NCBI RefSeq assembly: GCF_026340465.1
Contig: NZ_JAPEPC010000001.1
Location: 3,188,001-3,252,000 of the forward strand
Direction: 5' to 3'
DNA: 64,000 nucleotides
Origin: Streptomyces sp. NBC_01306
Lineage (GTDB): Bacteria; Actinomycetota; Actinomycetes; Streptomycetales; Streptomycetaceae
The first letter of the stretch is position 1, and each line of letters opens with the position of its first letter. The translations under genes and the position numbers were made by a program. The notes under the pieces were generated by a model. That model saw only the letters and a list, made by a program, of their open reading frames with translations, was not told the origin of the DNA and did not search any database. Positions 56,611-64,000 of this stretch are shown here, piece by piece.

Positions 56611-58104
56611 TCAGCTGCCCCCCAGCCGGAAGAGCGAGCCCGCGGTCCTGACCAGGATGCAGATGTCCTGCCAGAGCGACCAGCTGTCGATGTAGTGGTT
56701 GTCGAAGCGGGCCCGGTCCTCGATGGAGGTGTCCCCGCGCAATCCGCTGACCTGGGCGAGCCCGGTGATCCCGACGGGCATCCGGTGTCTGGAGCGGTAG
56801 CCGGGGTGACTGCCGGAGAACTGGGTGACGAAGTAGGGGCGTTCGGGCCGCGGCCCGACCAGGCTCATGTCCCCGCGCAGGACGTTCCACAGCTGCGGCA
56901 GCTCATCGAGCGAGGTCCGGCGCAGCAGGTTGCCGACCCCGCTCATCCGGTGGTCCCTGGCGACGCTCCACCGGGTCGCCGACTCGTGGTCGTCGGCCGG
57001 GCGCAGCGTACGGAACTTGAGCAGCGTGAAGACGCGTCCGTCCATGCCGATCCGTTCCTGCCGGAAGACGACACCCGGCCCGTCGGAGACCCGTACGGCC
57101 AGCGCGCACAGCCCCATCACGGGCGCGGCGGCGAGCAGCGCGAGGCAGGCGAGGGAGGCGTCGAGGGCGCGCTTGCCCCAGCGGCCCGTACGGTGTCCGG
57201 GCACGGCCAGCGGCCGGACGGCGAACCCCCACAGATGGTCGGCCGAGACCCTGCGGTACCCGGGCCCCGACGTCTCGACGAGCCACAGCCGCACGCCGTA
57301 TCCGCCGAGCAGCCGGACCAGCGCGTGGTCGTCGGCCGCTGCCCTGCCGGGGCCGACGAACAGCGCGTGGCGGACCGTGGTCTGGATGACGGCCCGGCCG
57401 ATCTCCTCATGGGTCGCGAGCACGGGCAGTGCGGAGCTCCCGTCCCCGGCAGCGGATCCGTCCTCGGCAGGGGTGCCGGGGCCGGTCTCCACCAGGCCCA
57501 CCGGCCGCATCCCGTACGCCGGGTGCGCGTACAGCGCGGCACTGATCTGCTGGGCGGCGGCGCCACCGCCGACGATCAGCGCCGACTGGCTGCGCCGTGC
57601 GCCGACGGTACGCACCAGCTGGTGGACCGCGCCGCGGACCGTGCAGCCGGTGAGCGTCTGCGCGGTGACCGCGGTGGCGAGCACCGTCCAGTCGAGGACG
57701 TGCCAGGGCCCGACGGCCGCGAGGCACGCGGCCGCCGTGCACCACAGGACCAGCGCATGGCCGAGCAGCGCGGGCAGTTCGAGCAGCGCCGATGGGGAGA
57801 GCCTGCGCCGGTAGAGGCCGCCGCGGAGGTGCAGGGCCAGATGCAGCGCGAGCAGCGGTACGAGGACCAGCGGCGCCAGCCGCAGCCCCGGCACCAGCGC
57901 GCCGGTGGCGACCAGGGCGAGGGTGTCACCCGCGATGAGCGGGGCCGCGGTGCGACCCCGCCGCAGCCCGGCAGGCCGTACCGGCTCCGGCCGCGTACCG
58001 TCCGCGCTCCGCGGCGGGTGGATCGCGGGCACGGGCCGCTGCACGGCCGTGGCGGGGCCACCGCCGTGGCCCGTCCGGGAAGCAGGTGCGCTGTCCATCG
58101 TCAT
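56611..58104 (-). CDS. Polyprenyl glycosylphosphotransferase (initiating sugar transferase)
   Basis: The 497-residue WbaP/CpsE-type protein has an N-terminal membrane part (55-150), a Rossmann-like middle (QSALIVGGGAAAQQISAAL) and the catalytic C-terminal bacterial sugar transferase domain (VFRQERIGMDGRVFTLLKFRTL, RTSLDELPQLWNVLRGDMSLVGPRPERP). It puts the first sugar phosphate on undecaprenyl phosphate. The start overlaps the upstream glycosyltransferase stop by 4 bp. Confidence 0.94.
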   Translation of the reverse strand: MTMDSAPASRTGHGGGPATAVQRPVPAIHPPRSADGTRPEPVRPAGLRRGRTAAPLIAGDTLALVATGALVPGLRLAPLVLVPLLALHLALHLRGGLYRRRLSPSALLELPALLGHALVLWCTAAACLAAVGPWHVLDWTVLATAVTAQTLTGCTVRGAVHQLVRTVGARRSQSALIVGGGAAAQQISAALYAHPAYGMRPVGLVETGPGTPAEDGSAAGDGSSALPVLATHEEIGRAVIQTTVRHALFVGPGRAAADDHALVRLLGGYGVRLWLVETSGPGYRRVSADHLWGFAVRPLAVPGHRTGRWGKRALDASLACLALLAAAPVMGLCALAVRVSDGPGVVFRQERIGMDGRVFTLLKFRTLRPADDHESATRWSVARDHRMSGVGNLLRRTSLDELPQLWNVLRGDMSLVGPRPERPYFVTQFSGSHPGYRSRHRMPVGITGLAQVSGLRGDTSIEDRARFDNHYIDSWSLWQDICILVRTAGSLFRLGGS

Positions 58105-59273
58105 CGGCTGATGCGCTCCCTCGTCGTGGATTGGGGCAGACCGAGGAGCCGGCGGTACAGCTCCGAGACCCTGGTGGCCGTGTGCCGCACATCGAAGTTC
58201 GCCCGTGCGTGGGCTCCGGCCTCGCGGCCGAGCGCCTCCCGCAACGGGGCGTCGGCCAGCAGCTTCCCGACCGCGCGCGCCAGCGCGCGCGGGTCGTCCG
58301 GCGGGACGAGCCCGTGCCGGTCGTGGCCCGGCGGCAGGCTCTCCCGGGCGCCGTTCACATCGGTGAGGACGACGGGCCGCCCGCAGGCCATCGCTTCGAG
58401 CGGCGCCAGCGCCATGCCCTCCCAGCGGGACGGCAGGACGACGAGGTCGGCGGCCCACAGCCAGTCGCGCGGCCCGTCGACCGCTCCGGCGAACAGCACT
58501 CCCGGCGGCGCGGTCCTGGCCAGCGCCTCCCGGTCGGGACCGTCCCCGACCAGTACGAGCCGGGCCCCGGGCACCGCACGGAGAATCTCGGGCCAGGCCC
58601 GCAGGAGTACGTCCTGCCCCTTCTGCCGGCAGAGCCGGCCGACACAGACGACGACAGGGCCGGTGCCGGCTGCCAACGGCCCTGCGGCGGAGCCCGGTTC
58701 GGCGCCGGAACCGCCGTCGGCGCTGAACTCGCCGAGGTCGACGCCGTTACGGATCACCGCCCAGCGGGCGGCGATCCCGGCCGCCTCACCGGCCCGCCGT
58801 TCGGCCTCGCTGACGCACAGGACGCGCTCGGCCCACCGGGCCGCGTACCGCTCCCAGGCCAGCGCGAGCCGTGCGGTGCCGCCGCCGACCGCCTCGAACG
58901 ACCAGGCGTGCGGCTGGAAGACCGTCGGCACGCGCCCGCGCACGGCGAGCCGCGCGGCCAGCCCGGCCTTGGAGCTGTGCGCGTGCACCACGTCCGGGCG
59001 GCAGGCGCGGATCAGCCGGGCGGCGGCAGCGGTCTCGGCGGCCAGCCCCGGCCCCGGCGCCCGCCCGGCCGGCCAGGGACGGACATGGGCGCCGGACCCG
59101 GCGAGCGCCCATGTCAGACCGGCGCCGGGGGGACAGGCCACAACTGTTCTGATTCCTTCGGCGATTTGCGCCCGCACCAGGTCGGTGACCACGCGGGCGA
59201 CTCCGCCTTCCACCGGCTGCACGAGGTGAAATACCGTCAGCCGGTGTCCGGGGGAAATGTTTTCTGGCAGCAC
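58101..59273 (-). CDS. GT4-family glycosyltransferase, first gene of exopolysaccharide operon
   Basis: About 390 residues with a GT-B fold: HLVQPVEGGVARVVTDLV, VVHAHSSKAGLAARLAVR, VVCVGRLCRQKGQDVLL and the donor-site VLPSRWEGMALAPLEAMACGRPVV. GTG at 59271-59273 is chosen because homology begins with LPENISPGHRLTVFHLV; longer forms exist in frame but look non-coding. It heads a run of eight overlapping or nearly overlapping genes on this strand. Confidence 0.88.
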   Translation of the reverse strand: MLPENISPGHRLTVFHLVQPVEGGVARVVTDLVRAQIAEGIRTVVACPPGAGLTWALAGSGAHVRPWPAGRAPGPGLAAETAAAARLIRACRPDVVHAHSSKAGLAARLAVRGRVPTVFQPHAWSFEAVGGGTARLALAWERYAARWAERVLCVSEAERRAGEAAGIAARWAVIRNGVDLGEFSADGGSGAEPGSAAGPLAAGTGPVVVCVGRLCRQKGQDVLLRAWPEILRAVPGARLVLVGDGPDREALARTAPPGVLFAGAVDGPRDWLWAADLVVLPSRWEGMALAPLEAMACGRPVVLTDVNGARESLPPGHDRHGLVPPDDPRALARAVGKLLADAPLREALGREAGAHARANFDVRHTATRVSELYRRLLGLPQSTTRERISR

Positions 59274-59337
59274 GTGTGCGGCTCTCTTAGTACCTGACCC
59301 GGAGATCGGTTTCCCCGGGGTGCGCGGAGCGGATGGC

Positions 59338-59556
59338 TCAGCGGCGCGAATCCGTCTGCACGAGGAGCACGCCGGGAAAAGACCCGCTGCTTTCGGCGGA
59401 GAAGTGGAAGTCCGGACGGCCGGCGCCGCAGGGGAGAACGGGCTGCGGACCGAATGCGCCGGATCCATTGCCCGTCGGACGGGAGACGGCGGAACGCGCC
59501 TCGTCCGGCGGTGCGCCCAAGCCGTACGGCACAGCGAGACCCGTCGTTTTTCGCAT
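59338..59556 (-). CDS. Possible small leader protein before the exopolysaccharide operon
   Basis: A 72-residue reading frame starts at ATG 59554-59556, seven nt after GGGAGA, and its third codon positions are mostly G/C as in real genes here. The product is Pro/Gly/Ser-rich with no recognisable domain or signal. It is 64 bp upstream of the glycosyltransferase start and may be a leader peptide or merely 5' untranslated region. Confidence 0.35.
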   Translation of the reverse strand: MRKTTGLAVPYGLGAPPDEARSAVSRPTGNGSGAFGPQPVLPCGAGRPDFHFSAESSGSFPGVLLVQTDSRR

Positions 59557-60046
59557 GACTGCTCTCCCGTCTCGACAATTGCAACCAAGCAGCCCAAGCG
59601 GCCCAAGCAGGAGTGCACTTTGTCAGAAAGCGGGGTGGAAAATCAGCCAGTACTTGCACATACCGCCGTACGGCGGATCAACCGAATGCACTGAATTCCC
59701 TTGTGGCAGTGGGCAATAGACCCCGCGTGGACCCGCGAAGCTCCCCAACGGGTGACGGCGCGTACCCCGCTGAAGAAGCATTCGTTAAACGCGTGCGGGA
59801 AACGACGGGGAAATACGGGACCACGCGAATACAGAAGACGAACTGATGGATGAGCGGCCCGTTTCCCCGCTGCCACCGCCGGCGGAACCCGCGCAGCACG
59901 GCGCACCCCGCGCACAGGGGGCTCGCTCCGACGGACCGCCGCACTCGTGCGCTACGGCAAACGAGTGAACGGGCGGAACCAAACTCGGCCCCTGGAGTTG
60001 ATCAGGGTGCTCCACTTCCGGGCAAAAATGCAGAAAAGGGACCACA
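59557..60046. other. Intergenic region between exopolysaccharide operon and rodlin gene
   Basis: The 490-bp gap has a short 9-bp repeat (AAGCAGCCC-like, 59585-59612), AT-richer sequence at 59560-59720 probably holding the minus-strand promoter, and a BldN-like box at 59761-59788. No further gene is supported. Confidence 0.5.
59761..59788 (+). promoter_or_regulatory. Weak sigma-BldN-like promoter before rodlin gene
   Basis: CGTACC-N16-CGTTAA resembles the pattern seen at the chaplin genes with the same 16-nt spacer. It is 258 nt from the rodlin start codon, much farther than at the other genes, so it may be chance. Confidence 0.3.
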
Positions 60047-60460
60047 GTGATCAAGAAGATTCTGGCCACCGCAGCCGTCACCGCCTCGATCGTCGGCGCC
60101 GGCGCGACCCTGGCCCCGCAGGCCCTGGCCGTCGGTAACGACAACGGCACCACCTCCGCCAGCGGCAACGGCGCCGAGCAGGCCTTCGGCAACTCGGCCA
60201 CCAAGGGCAGCCAGAGCCCGCAGCTCAGCCTGGTCCAGGGCTCGCTGAACAAGCCCTGCCTCGGTGTGCCGGTCAAGGCCAACGTGGGCTCCCTCATCGG
60301 CCTCATCCCGATCGCCGTTCAGGACATCCCGGTCCTGTCCTCGCCGCAGAACCAGCAGTGCACCGAGAACTCCACCCAGGCGAAGGGCGACGAGGCCCTG
60401 TCGCACATCCTGGACAACATCCCGGTCCTCTCGGGCAACGGTGCGGCGAACCGGGGCTGA
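60047..60460 (+). CDS. Rodlin (copy 1)
   Basis: The 137-residue secreted protein has a Sec signal ([20 protein letters not shown]...ALA) and the rodlin body: [41 protein letters not shown] and [31 protein letters not shown], with two cysteines. Rodlins with chaplins form the paired-rod layer on aerial hyphae and spores. The start codon of this gene is GTG at 60047. It is a close paralogue of the gene at 62106. Confidence 0.93.
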   Translation: MIKKILATAAVTASIVGAGATLAPQALAVGNDNGTTSASGNGAEQAFGNSATKGSQSPQLSLVQGSLNKPCLGVPVKANVGSLIGLIPIAVQDIPVLSSPQNQQCTENSTQAKGDEALSHILDNIPVLSGNGAANRG

Positions 60461-60477
60461 TCTCCTCGCTGCTCCCA

Positions 60478-60513
60478 CGTGGCCGCCGCAGACAGGACGT
60501 TGCGGCGGCCACG
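60478..60513 (+). terminator. Rodlin copy 1 terminator
   Basis: A perfect 13-bp inverted repeat (60478-60490 and 60501-60513) 17 bp after the rodlin stop. Confidence 0.85.
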
Positions 60514-60587
60514 CGTGTGTCCGCACGCCGCCCCGACCGGATCCCGGAGAGCATTCGGGTTGAGTTGACGCCGGGCACCCTGCACAG

Positions 60588-60615
60588 AGTTTCCCCAGGG
60601 CGCACCGATCGTTAG
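60588..60615 (+). promoter_or_regulatory. Sigma-BldN-like promoter of chaplin gene
   Basis: AGTTTC-N16-CGTTAG. The wider form GTTTCCCC-N10-GATCGTTAGC (60589-60616) is repeated identically in spacing before the gene at 61179. The -10 box is 89 nt before the chaplin ATG. Confidence 0.6.
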
Positions 60616-60704
60616 CAGTCCTGCAGTGGTGTTCATGAAAAGGCAACTGGACACGCGTCGCGATGGTCGTGGCTGCGGGAGACACCGCTGCAGGAAGGAT
60701 CGAC

Positions 60705-60938
60705 ATGAAGTTCAAGAAGGCTGCTGTTCTCGCCGCCGGCGTCATGATGGCCCTGGGCGCCGCTGCGCCCGCCATGGCGGACGCGGGCGCGGAGGGTGCG
60801 GCCATCGGCTCGCCCGGTGTCCTCTCCGGCAACGTCATCCAGGTTCCGATTCACATTCCGGTGAACGTCTGCGGTAACAGCATCAACGTCATCGCGCTGC
60901 TGAACCCGGCGTTCGGCAACACCTGCGTCAACAAGTGA
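60705..60938 (+). CDS. Short chaplin
   Basis: The 77-residue precursor has a Sec signal (MKFKKAAVLAAGVMMALGAA...AMA) and one chaplin domain, GSPGVLSGNVIQVPIHIPVNVCGNSINVIALLNPAFGNTCVNK, with the two conserved cysteines. No sortase signal is present, so it is a secreted short chaplin (ChpD-H class). GGAAGGA precedes ATG 60705. Confidence 0.95.
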   Translation: MKFKKAAVLAAGVMMALGAAAPAMADAGAEGAAIGSPGVLSGNVIQVPIHIPVNVCGNSINVIALLNPAFGNTCVNK

Positions 60939-60968
60939 CGTACGGCTCTCCCGCAAGGGCGAGTCGCT

Positions 60969-61012
60969 GAAGTGGCCCCGCCGGGTCTCCCAGGACCCGG
61001 CGGGGCCACTTC
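60969..61012 (+). terminator. Strong chaplin terminator
   Basis: A perfect 19-bp inverted repeat (60969-60987 and 60994-61012) with a 6-nt loop, the longest perfect stem in the cluster. Confidence 0.9.
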
Positions 61013-61055
61013 GCCGTACGCGGCTGAACAGGTGCAGAAACGTTCGCCGTCCCGG

Positions 61056-61083
61056 GGTTTCCCCTGCGGGCAGGGATCGTTAG
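61056..61083 (+). promoter_or_regulatory. Sigma-BldN-like promoter of the 97-residue secreted protein gene
   Basis: GGTTTC-N16-CGTTAG, within GTTTCCCC-N10-GATCGTTAGC (61057-61084), the same extended motif as at the preceding chaplin. The -10 box is 95 nt before ATG 61179. Confidence 0.6.
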
Positions 61084-61178
61084 CCACGGTGAAGGCGGCG
61101 TACCGGCACCCCTCCTGGACGGTGTCGTGGCGCGAGAGTCGCAGCTGTGAACAGCGCCGCCGGAGAAAGGTATTCGAC

Positions 61179-61472
61179 ATGAAGTACGCAAAGGCCGCCG
61201 CAGTCGTCGCCGGTTCCATGATGGCGATCGGCGCGGGCGCGGCCACCCCCGCGTTCGCCGCGGCGCCCCCGGCCATGCCCCCGATGAGCCTCAACGGCGG
61301 ACTCGACCAGGCCACGCAGTCACTTCAGACGGGGGCAGCGGTCCCGGTGGCCGCGCTCGCCGACACCGCGACCAGCGTGGTTTCGGGCAAGGCCGACGCC
61401 CCCGAGAAGGTCATGGGCCTCGCCCGCCAGGCCACCCCGATGCTGGGTGGCGTGCAGCTGGGCAGCCAGTAG
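61179..61472 (+). CDS. Uncharacterised secreted protein of the chaplin cluster
   Basis: The 97-residue precursor has a Sec signal (MKYAKAAAVVAGSMMAIGAGAA, cleaved near AFA). The mature part starts with a Pro/Met stretch (APPAMPPMSLNGGLDQ) and continues as a likely amphipathic helix (VAALADTATSVVSGKADAPEKVMGLARQATPM). It has no cysteine and no chaplin or rodlin motif. Its promoter motif and ribosome-site spacing mirror those of the chaplin upstream, which suggests co-regulation in aerial growth. GAAAGG precedes the ATG. Confidence 0.8.
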   Translation: MKYAKAAAVVAGSMMAIGAGAATPAFAAAPPAMPPMSLNGGLDQATQSLQTGAAVPVAALADTATSVVSGKADAPEKVMGLARQATPMLGGVQLGSQ

Positions 61473-61505
61473 CAGCCCCGGTCCCGGCATCCTGCCGCGA
61501 CACGA

Positions 61506-61544
61506 AAGTGGCGGTACCCGCGTCGTCCGCGGATACCGCCACTT
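61506..61544. terminator. Bidirectional hairpin between secreted-protein and chaplin genes
   Basis: A 17-bp inverted repeat with one mismatch (61506-61522 and 61528-61544) between convergent genes. Confidence 0.82.
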
Positions 61545-61595
61545 CTGCTGTCCGGTCCGGGGACCGGGCTTCACCGGACGAGCCGGATCAGAACG

Positions 61596-61835
61596 TCAGC
61601 TGTTGACGCAGGTGTTGCCGAACGCCGGGTTCAGCAGACCGATGACGTTCACGGTGTTGCCGCAGACGTTGACCGGAACGTGGACGGGGACCTGGACCAG
61701 GTTGCCCGAGAGGACACCCGGCGAGCCCACGGCCGCACCCTCGGCGCCGGCGTCGGCGAACGCGGAGCCGGCGGCGCCGCCGGCGGCGAGGCCCGCGGTG
61801 GCAAGGACGAGAGCTGCCTTCTTGGCAGTGTTCAT
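61596..61835 (-). CDS. Short chaplin
   Basis: The 79-residue precursor has a Sec signal (MNTAKKAALVLATAGLAAGG) and one chaplin domain, DAGAEGAAVGSPGVLSGNLVQVPVHVPVNVCGNTVNVIGLLNPAFGNTCVNS. Both cysteines are present. It is convergent with the 97-residue gene and divergent from the second rodlin. Confidence 0.95.
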   Translation of the reverse strand: MNTAKKAALVLATAGLAAGGAAGSAFADAGAEGAAVGSPGVLSGNLVQVPVHVPVNVCGNTVNVIGLLNPAFGNTCVNS

Positions 61836-61889
61836 GGGAGTTGCACCTTCTCTTCGATGTTGTGCCCTGAATCAGGACTCACTCGATTC

Positions 61890-61917
61890 GCAACGAATAG
61901 TTGGGGGCAGCGACACG
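61890..61917 (-). promoter_or_regulatory. Sigma-BldN-like promoter of minus-strand chaplin gene
   Basis: On the minus strand CGTGTC-N16-CGTTGC (61917 down to 61890) matches the sigma-BldN pattern at nine of twelve positions with the exact spacer. The -10 box lies 54 nt before the chaplin ATG. Confidence 0.6.
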
Positions 61918-62105
61918 GCCGGGCGACCTACGGAACCTGTTCGGCCCAATGGGGAAGACCCCTGGCCACCGGCTGCGTCAACCCACTTGCCGCGCGCCAG
62001 CGACATGGAAGCCATATGAGTGAAGCGCCGGAACCAATCGCCGATCCGGCAGTTGATCAGAGCGCTCCGGAAGCGGGCACTCGTGCGACAACAGAAGGAC
62101 GCGAT

Positions 62106-62519
62106 ATGATCAAGAAGGCTGTGGCCACTGCGGCGGCCACCCTCACGATGGCAGGCGCGGGCGCGATGATGGCGTCGCCGGCCATGGCAGTCGGCCACGA
62201 CGGCGGCACCACGTCGCTGAGTGGCAACGGAGCCCAGCAGGCGTTCGGCAACTCCGCCACGTACGGCAACATGAGCCCGCAGATCGGCCTCATCCAGGGC
62301 TCGCTGAACAAGCCCTGCATCGCCCTGCCGGCCAAGGCCAACGTCGGTTCGCTCATCGGCGTGGTCCCGATCTCCGTCCAGGACATCCCGATCCTGTCCT
62401 CGCCGCAGACCCAGCAGTGCACCGAGAACTCCACCCAGGCCAAGGGTGACGAGGCGCTGTCGCACCTTCTGGACAACATCCCGATCCTCTCGGGCAACGG
62501 CGCCGGGAACGGCCGCTGA
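62106..62519 (+). CDS. Rodlin (copy 2)
   Basis: The 137-residue paralogue of the rodlin at 60047 has a Sec signal (MIKKAVATAAATLTMAGAGA), [45 protein letters not shown] and the C-terminal [30 protein letters not shown]. Two rodlins are normal in rodlet-forming Streptomyces. AGAAGGAC precedes ATG 62106. No convincing BldN-type box was found in its 270-bp upstream region. Confidence 0.93.
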   Translation: MIKKAVATAAATLTMAGAGAMMASPAMAVGHDGGTTSLSGNGAQQAFGNSATYGNMSPQIGLIQGSLNKPCIALPAKANVGSLIGVVPISVQDIPILSSPQTQQCTENSTQAKGDEALSHLLDNIPILSGNGAGNGR

Positions 62520-62574
62520 TCACCGCCGCTCCTCCGACCTCCGGACACTGACGTCCTGGTGGAGCACTGAAGTG

Positions 62575-62606
62575 GCCCCGGTAGCAGCGCGAGCTGCCAC
62601 CGGGGC
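62575..62606 (+). terminator. Rodlin copy 2 terminator
   Basis: A 14-bp inverted repeat with one mismatch (62575-62588 and 62593-62606), followed by TTCTTC. Confidence 0.75.
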
Positions 62607-62657
62607 TTCTTCATGTCCGTCGTCGAGTCCGTCCTCGGCCGGGGCGCCGGCGCCGCC

Positions 62658-63875
62658 TCACCCGCGCCGGAACAGCACCACGTCGCCGGGCACAGTCGGC
62701 GGCACCGCCGTGTACCCGGGCAGCGGGTCGCCCCGCTCGCCCCGTGTCTGGAGGCCGACGCACTCCGAGGCGTACAGCCCGGCGCCGTCGAGCAGCCGCT
62801 CCTCGTGGCCGGGTGCCCGCAGCCGTACGAACAGCCGCTCGCCCGGCGCGGTCACCGCGTCCCACAGCGCGTCGAGCCGGTGGCCCCCGTCGGGTCCGTT
62901 GCCGTCGCCCAGCGCGTACGGCAGGACGGACCACCCGGGGTCGCCCGCGGCACACCGCAGCAGTTGCTCGCGCGGCCCGGGCAGCACCTCGAACGAGACC
63001 ACCCGCCCGCGGTACCCGGCACGGCGCAGCCCCGCCACATACGCGCCGGCGTCCGCGCCCGCGTCCAGGACGAGATCGATCTCGGCGTCGGCCAGCAGCT
63101 GGGCGAGTTCGCGGTACGGGCCGCGGCCCCGGTGCCGCTCCCGCGCCGCGGCCCGCAGGAAGCGTGCGTAGCTCCGCACCCCCGCCGGCCACCGCTTCCA
63201 CCGCCCGCTGCCGGCGCGTTCGTGGAGGAGGGCGAAGGCCGGGCCCGCCGCGACGTACACCGCGGGGTGCAGAGCGGCGAGGCGGGCGGCCGCGCTGTGC
63301 TGCCGGGCGGCGCCGGACCCGCCGATCCAGACCAGCCGGGCGCCGCTCTCCCGGATGCGGGCCGCCAGCGCCGCCCACTCCTCGGCGGTGGCCGCCCGGC
63401 CGGGCAGCGGCTCGGCGCCCGCGACCCGCGCGTCGGGATAGCGCACCAGCAGTTCAGCGGTCGGCAGTTCGGCCACTTCGCCGGTCGGCACTTCGGCTGT
63501 CAGCAGATAGTGACTGAGCCCCGCACGCTGTGCGGCCCGGACGGTGTCGAGCAGCAGGTCGGGTCCGTACACCTGCGCCGCCGGCCGTCCGCCGGACCGC
63601 GCCGCCCGGGCCGGGCCGCGCCCGGCAGGGAGGTTGAGCGCCGCCGAGCGCAGCAGCCGCTGGAGGCCCGGGGCGCGGCCGGCGTCCGCGAGGGTGTCCG
63701 TGCCGCAGAGGTGGACATCCGCCGCCGCGCCCCGCAGCGCGAGGCGTACGAGCTCCTCAGCGGCCGGCGCGGGGGCGAGCGGGGTGAGCGGGATACCGGC
63801 GCAGCGGACCGTGCGGGGCGGGCCGCCGGCGGACGGTTCCTGGTGGCCTTCGGTACGGGGGATCGCGTGGCTCAT
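62658..63875 (-). CDS. GT26 (WecG/TagA)-FkbM methyltransferase-like fusion
   Basis: The 405-residue protein joins a WecG/TagA/CpsF-type GT26 domain (about 20-240: VHLCGTDTLADAGRAPGLQRLLRSAALNLPAG, GLSHYLLTAE, IRESGARLVWIGGSGAARQ) to an FkbM-like domain (about 270-400: VLDAGADAGAYVAGLRRAGYRGRVVSFEVLPGPREQLLRCA). The SAM loop is degenerate (DAGADAG for DVGANxG), so methylation is doubtful. ATG at 63873-63875. It may modify a surface glycopolymer. Confidence 0.78.
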   Translation of the reverse strand: MSHAIPRTEGHQEPSAGGPPRTVRCAGIPLTPLAPAPAAEELVRLALRGAAADVHLCGTDTLADAGRAPGLQRLLRSAALNLPAGRGPARAARSGGRPAAQVYGPDLLLDTVRAAQRAGLSHYLLTAEVPTGEVAELPTAELLVRYPDARVAGAEPLPGRAATAEEWAALAARIRESGARLVWIGGSGAARQHSAAARLAALHPAVYVAAGPAFALLHERAGSGRWKRWPAGVRSYARFLRAAARERHRGRGPYRELAQLLADAEIDLVLDAGADAGAYVAGLRRAGYRGRVVSFEVLPGPREQLLRCAAGDPGWSVLPYALGDGNGPDGGHRLDALWDAVTAPGERLFVRLRAPGHEERLLDGAGLYASECVGLQTRGERGDPLPGYTAVPPTVPGDVVLFRRG

Positions 63876-64000
63876 GCGCCGCCCATCGGTTGCGGTATCG
63901 GGGTGATGCCACCGGGGCATCCAGCTCGAACGATCCACAAGCTAGTTCGTTATGCCCCACTATGCGCTGAGTAACACGATTGGACGGAAGACATCCGATG

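Noticed and set aside
53193..59229. Plus-strand frames of 805 and 844 codons opposite the exopolysaccharide operon
   Set aside because: Their products are Arg/Gly/Asp-rich without motifs, whereas the minus-strand frames encode eight recognisable proteins.

Overview
The window is high-GC actinobacterial chromosome, almost certainly from a Streptomyces. It carries the HspR-controlled dnaK-grpE-dnaJ-hspR operon and clpB, a melC tyrosinase operon, chaplins and rodlins (the hydrophobic sheath proteins of aerial hyphae and spores), and a class II aldolase next to pyrE. Codon third positions are strongly G/C and many starts are GTG. There is no rRNA, tRNA, CRISPR array or recognisable insertion sequence.

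Layout. 1-8.6 kb: a class III aminotransferase, a Phd/PIN toxin-antitoxin pair, an SRPBCC protein, an RlmG-like methyltransferase, an FAD monooxygenase with a TetR regulator behind three operator copies, and a large protein with an injection-system-cargo-like motif. 8.8-17.2 kb: purA, a degenerate diacylglycerol-kinase-like protein, a GbsR/MarR regulator divergent from a two-gene ABC exporter, a Uma2 protein and a two-component system. 17.4-25.2 kb: a kynurenine operon (kynA, kynU and a formamidase-like hydrolase), DUF3151, a MalY/PatB aminotransferase, fba, a parS-like palindrome, pyrE and an aldose epimerase. 25.2-32.6 kb: a CoxG-like SRPBCC protein, a membrane spermidine synthase, DUF2617, a Cys/Gly-rich membrane protein, an aminotransferase, a polytopic membrane protein probably starting at CTG, and YbjN. 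32.9-43.5 kb: clpB and the dnaK operon, both behind HAIR elements, flanking an accessory cassette. That cassette contains a secreted peptide with DSGWG repeats, a cluster-less Rieske-like protein and two paralogous LuxR-type regulators. 43.8-64 kb is a development and surface region: a chaplin with an Asp/His tail, melC2-melC1, a P450, DUF5949, a GH26-like secreted glycosidase, an eight-gene exopolysaccharide operon, and a rodlin/chaplin cluster ending in a GT26-FkbM fusion.

How genes work together. HspR, encoded at the end of the dnaK operon, should repress both that operon and clpB through CTTGAGT-N7-ACTCAAG-type sites. The exopolysaccharide genes run from initiating sugar transferase through glycosyltransferases, flippase, polymerase/ligase, deacetylase and chain-length protein to a FemAB/CelD-like acyltransferase, nearly all overlapping. 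The convergent GH26 gene may trim the product. Four small sheath-protein genes have promoter-like boxes with an invariant 16-nt spacer, matching the reported sigma-BldN pattern CGTAAC-N16-CGTTGA.

Most notable observations: the DSGWG/Rieske-like/LuxR cassette; tandem repeats starting at or just after the stop codons of at least seven genes, several copying the end of the gene itself; the parS core inside a 34-bp perfect palindrome; and the uncharacterised 97-residue secreted protein in the chaplin cluster.
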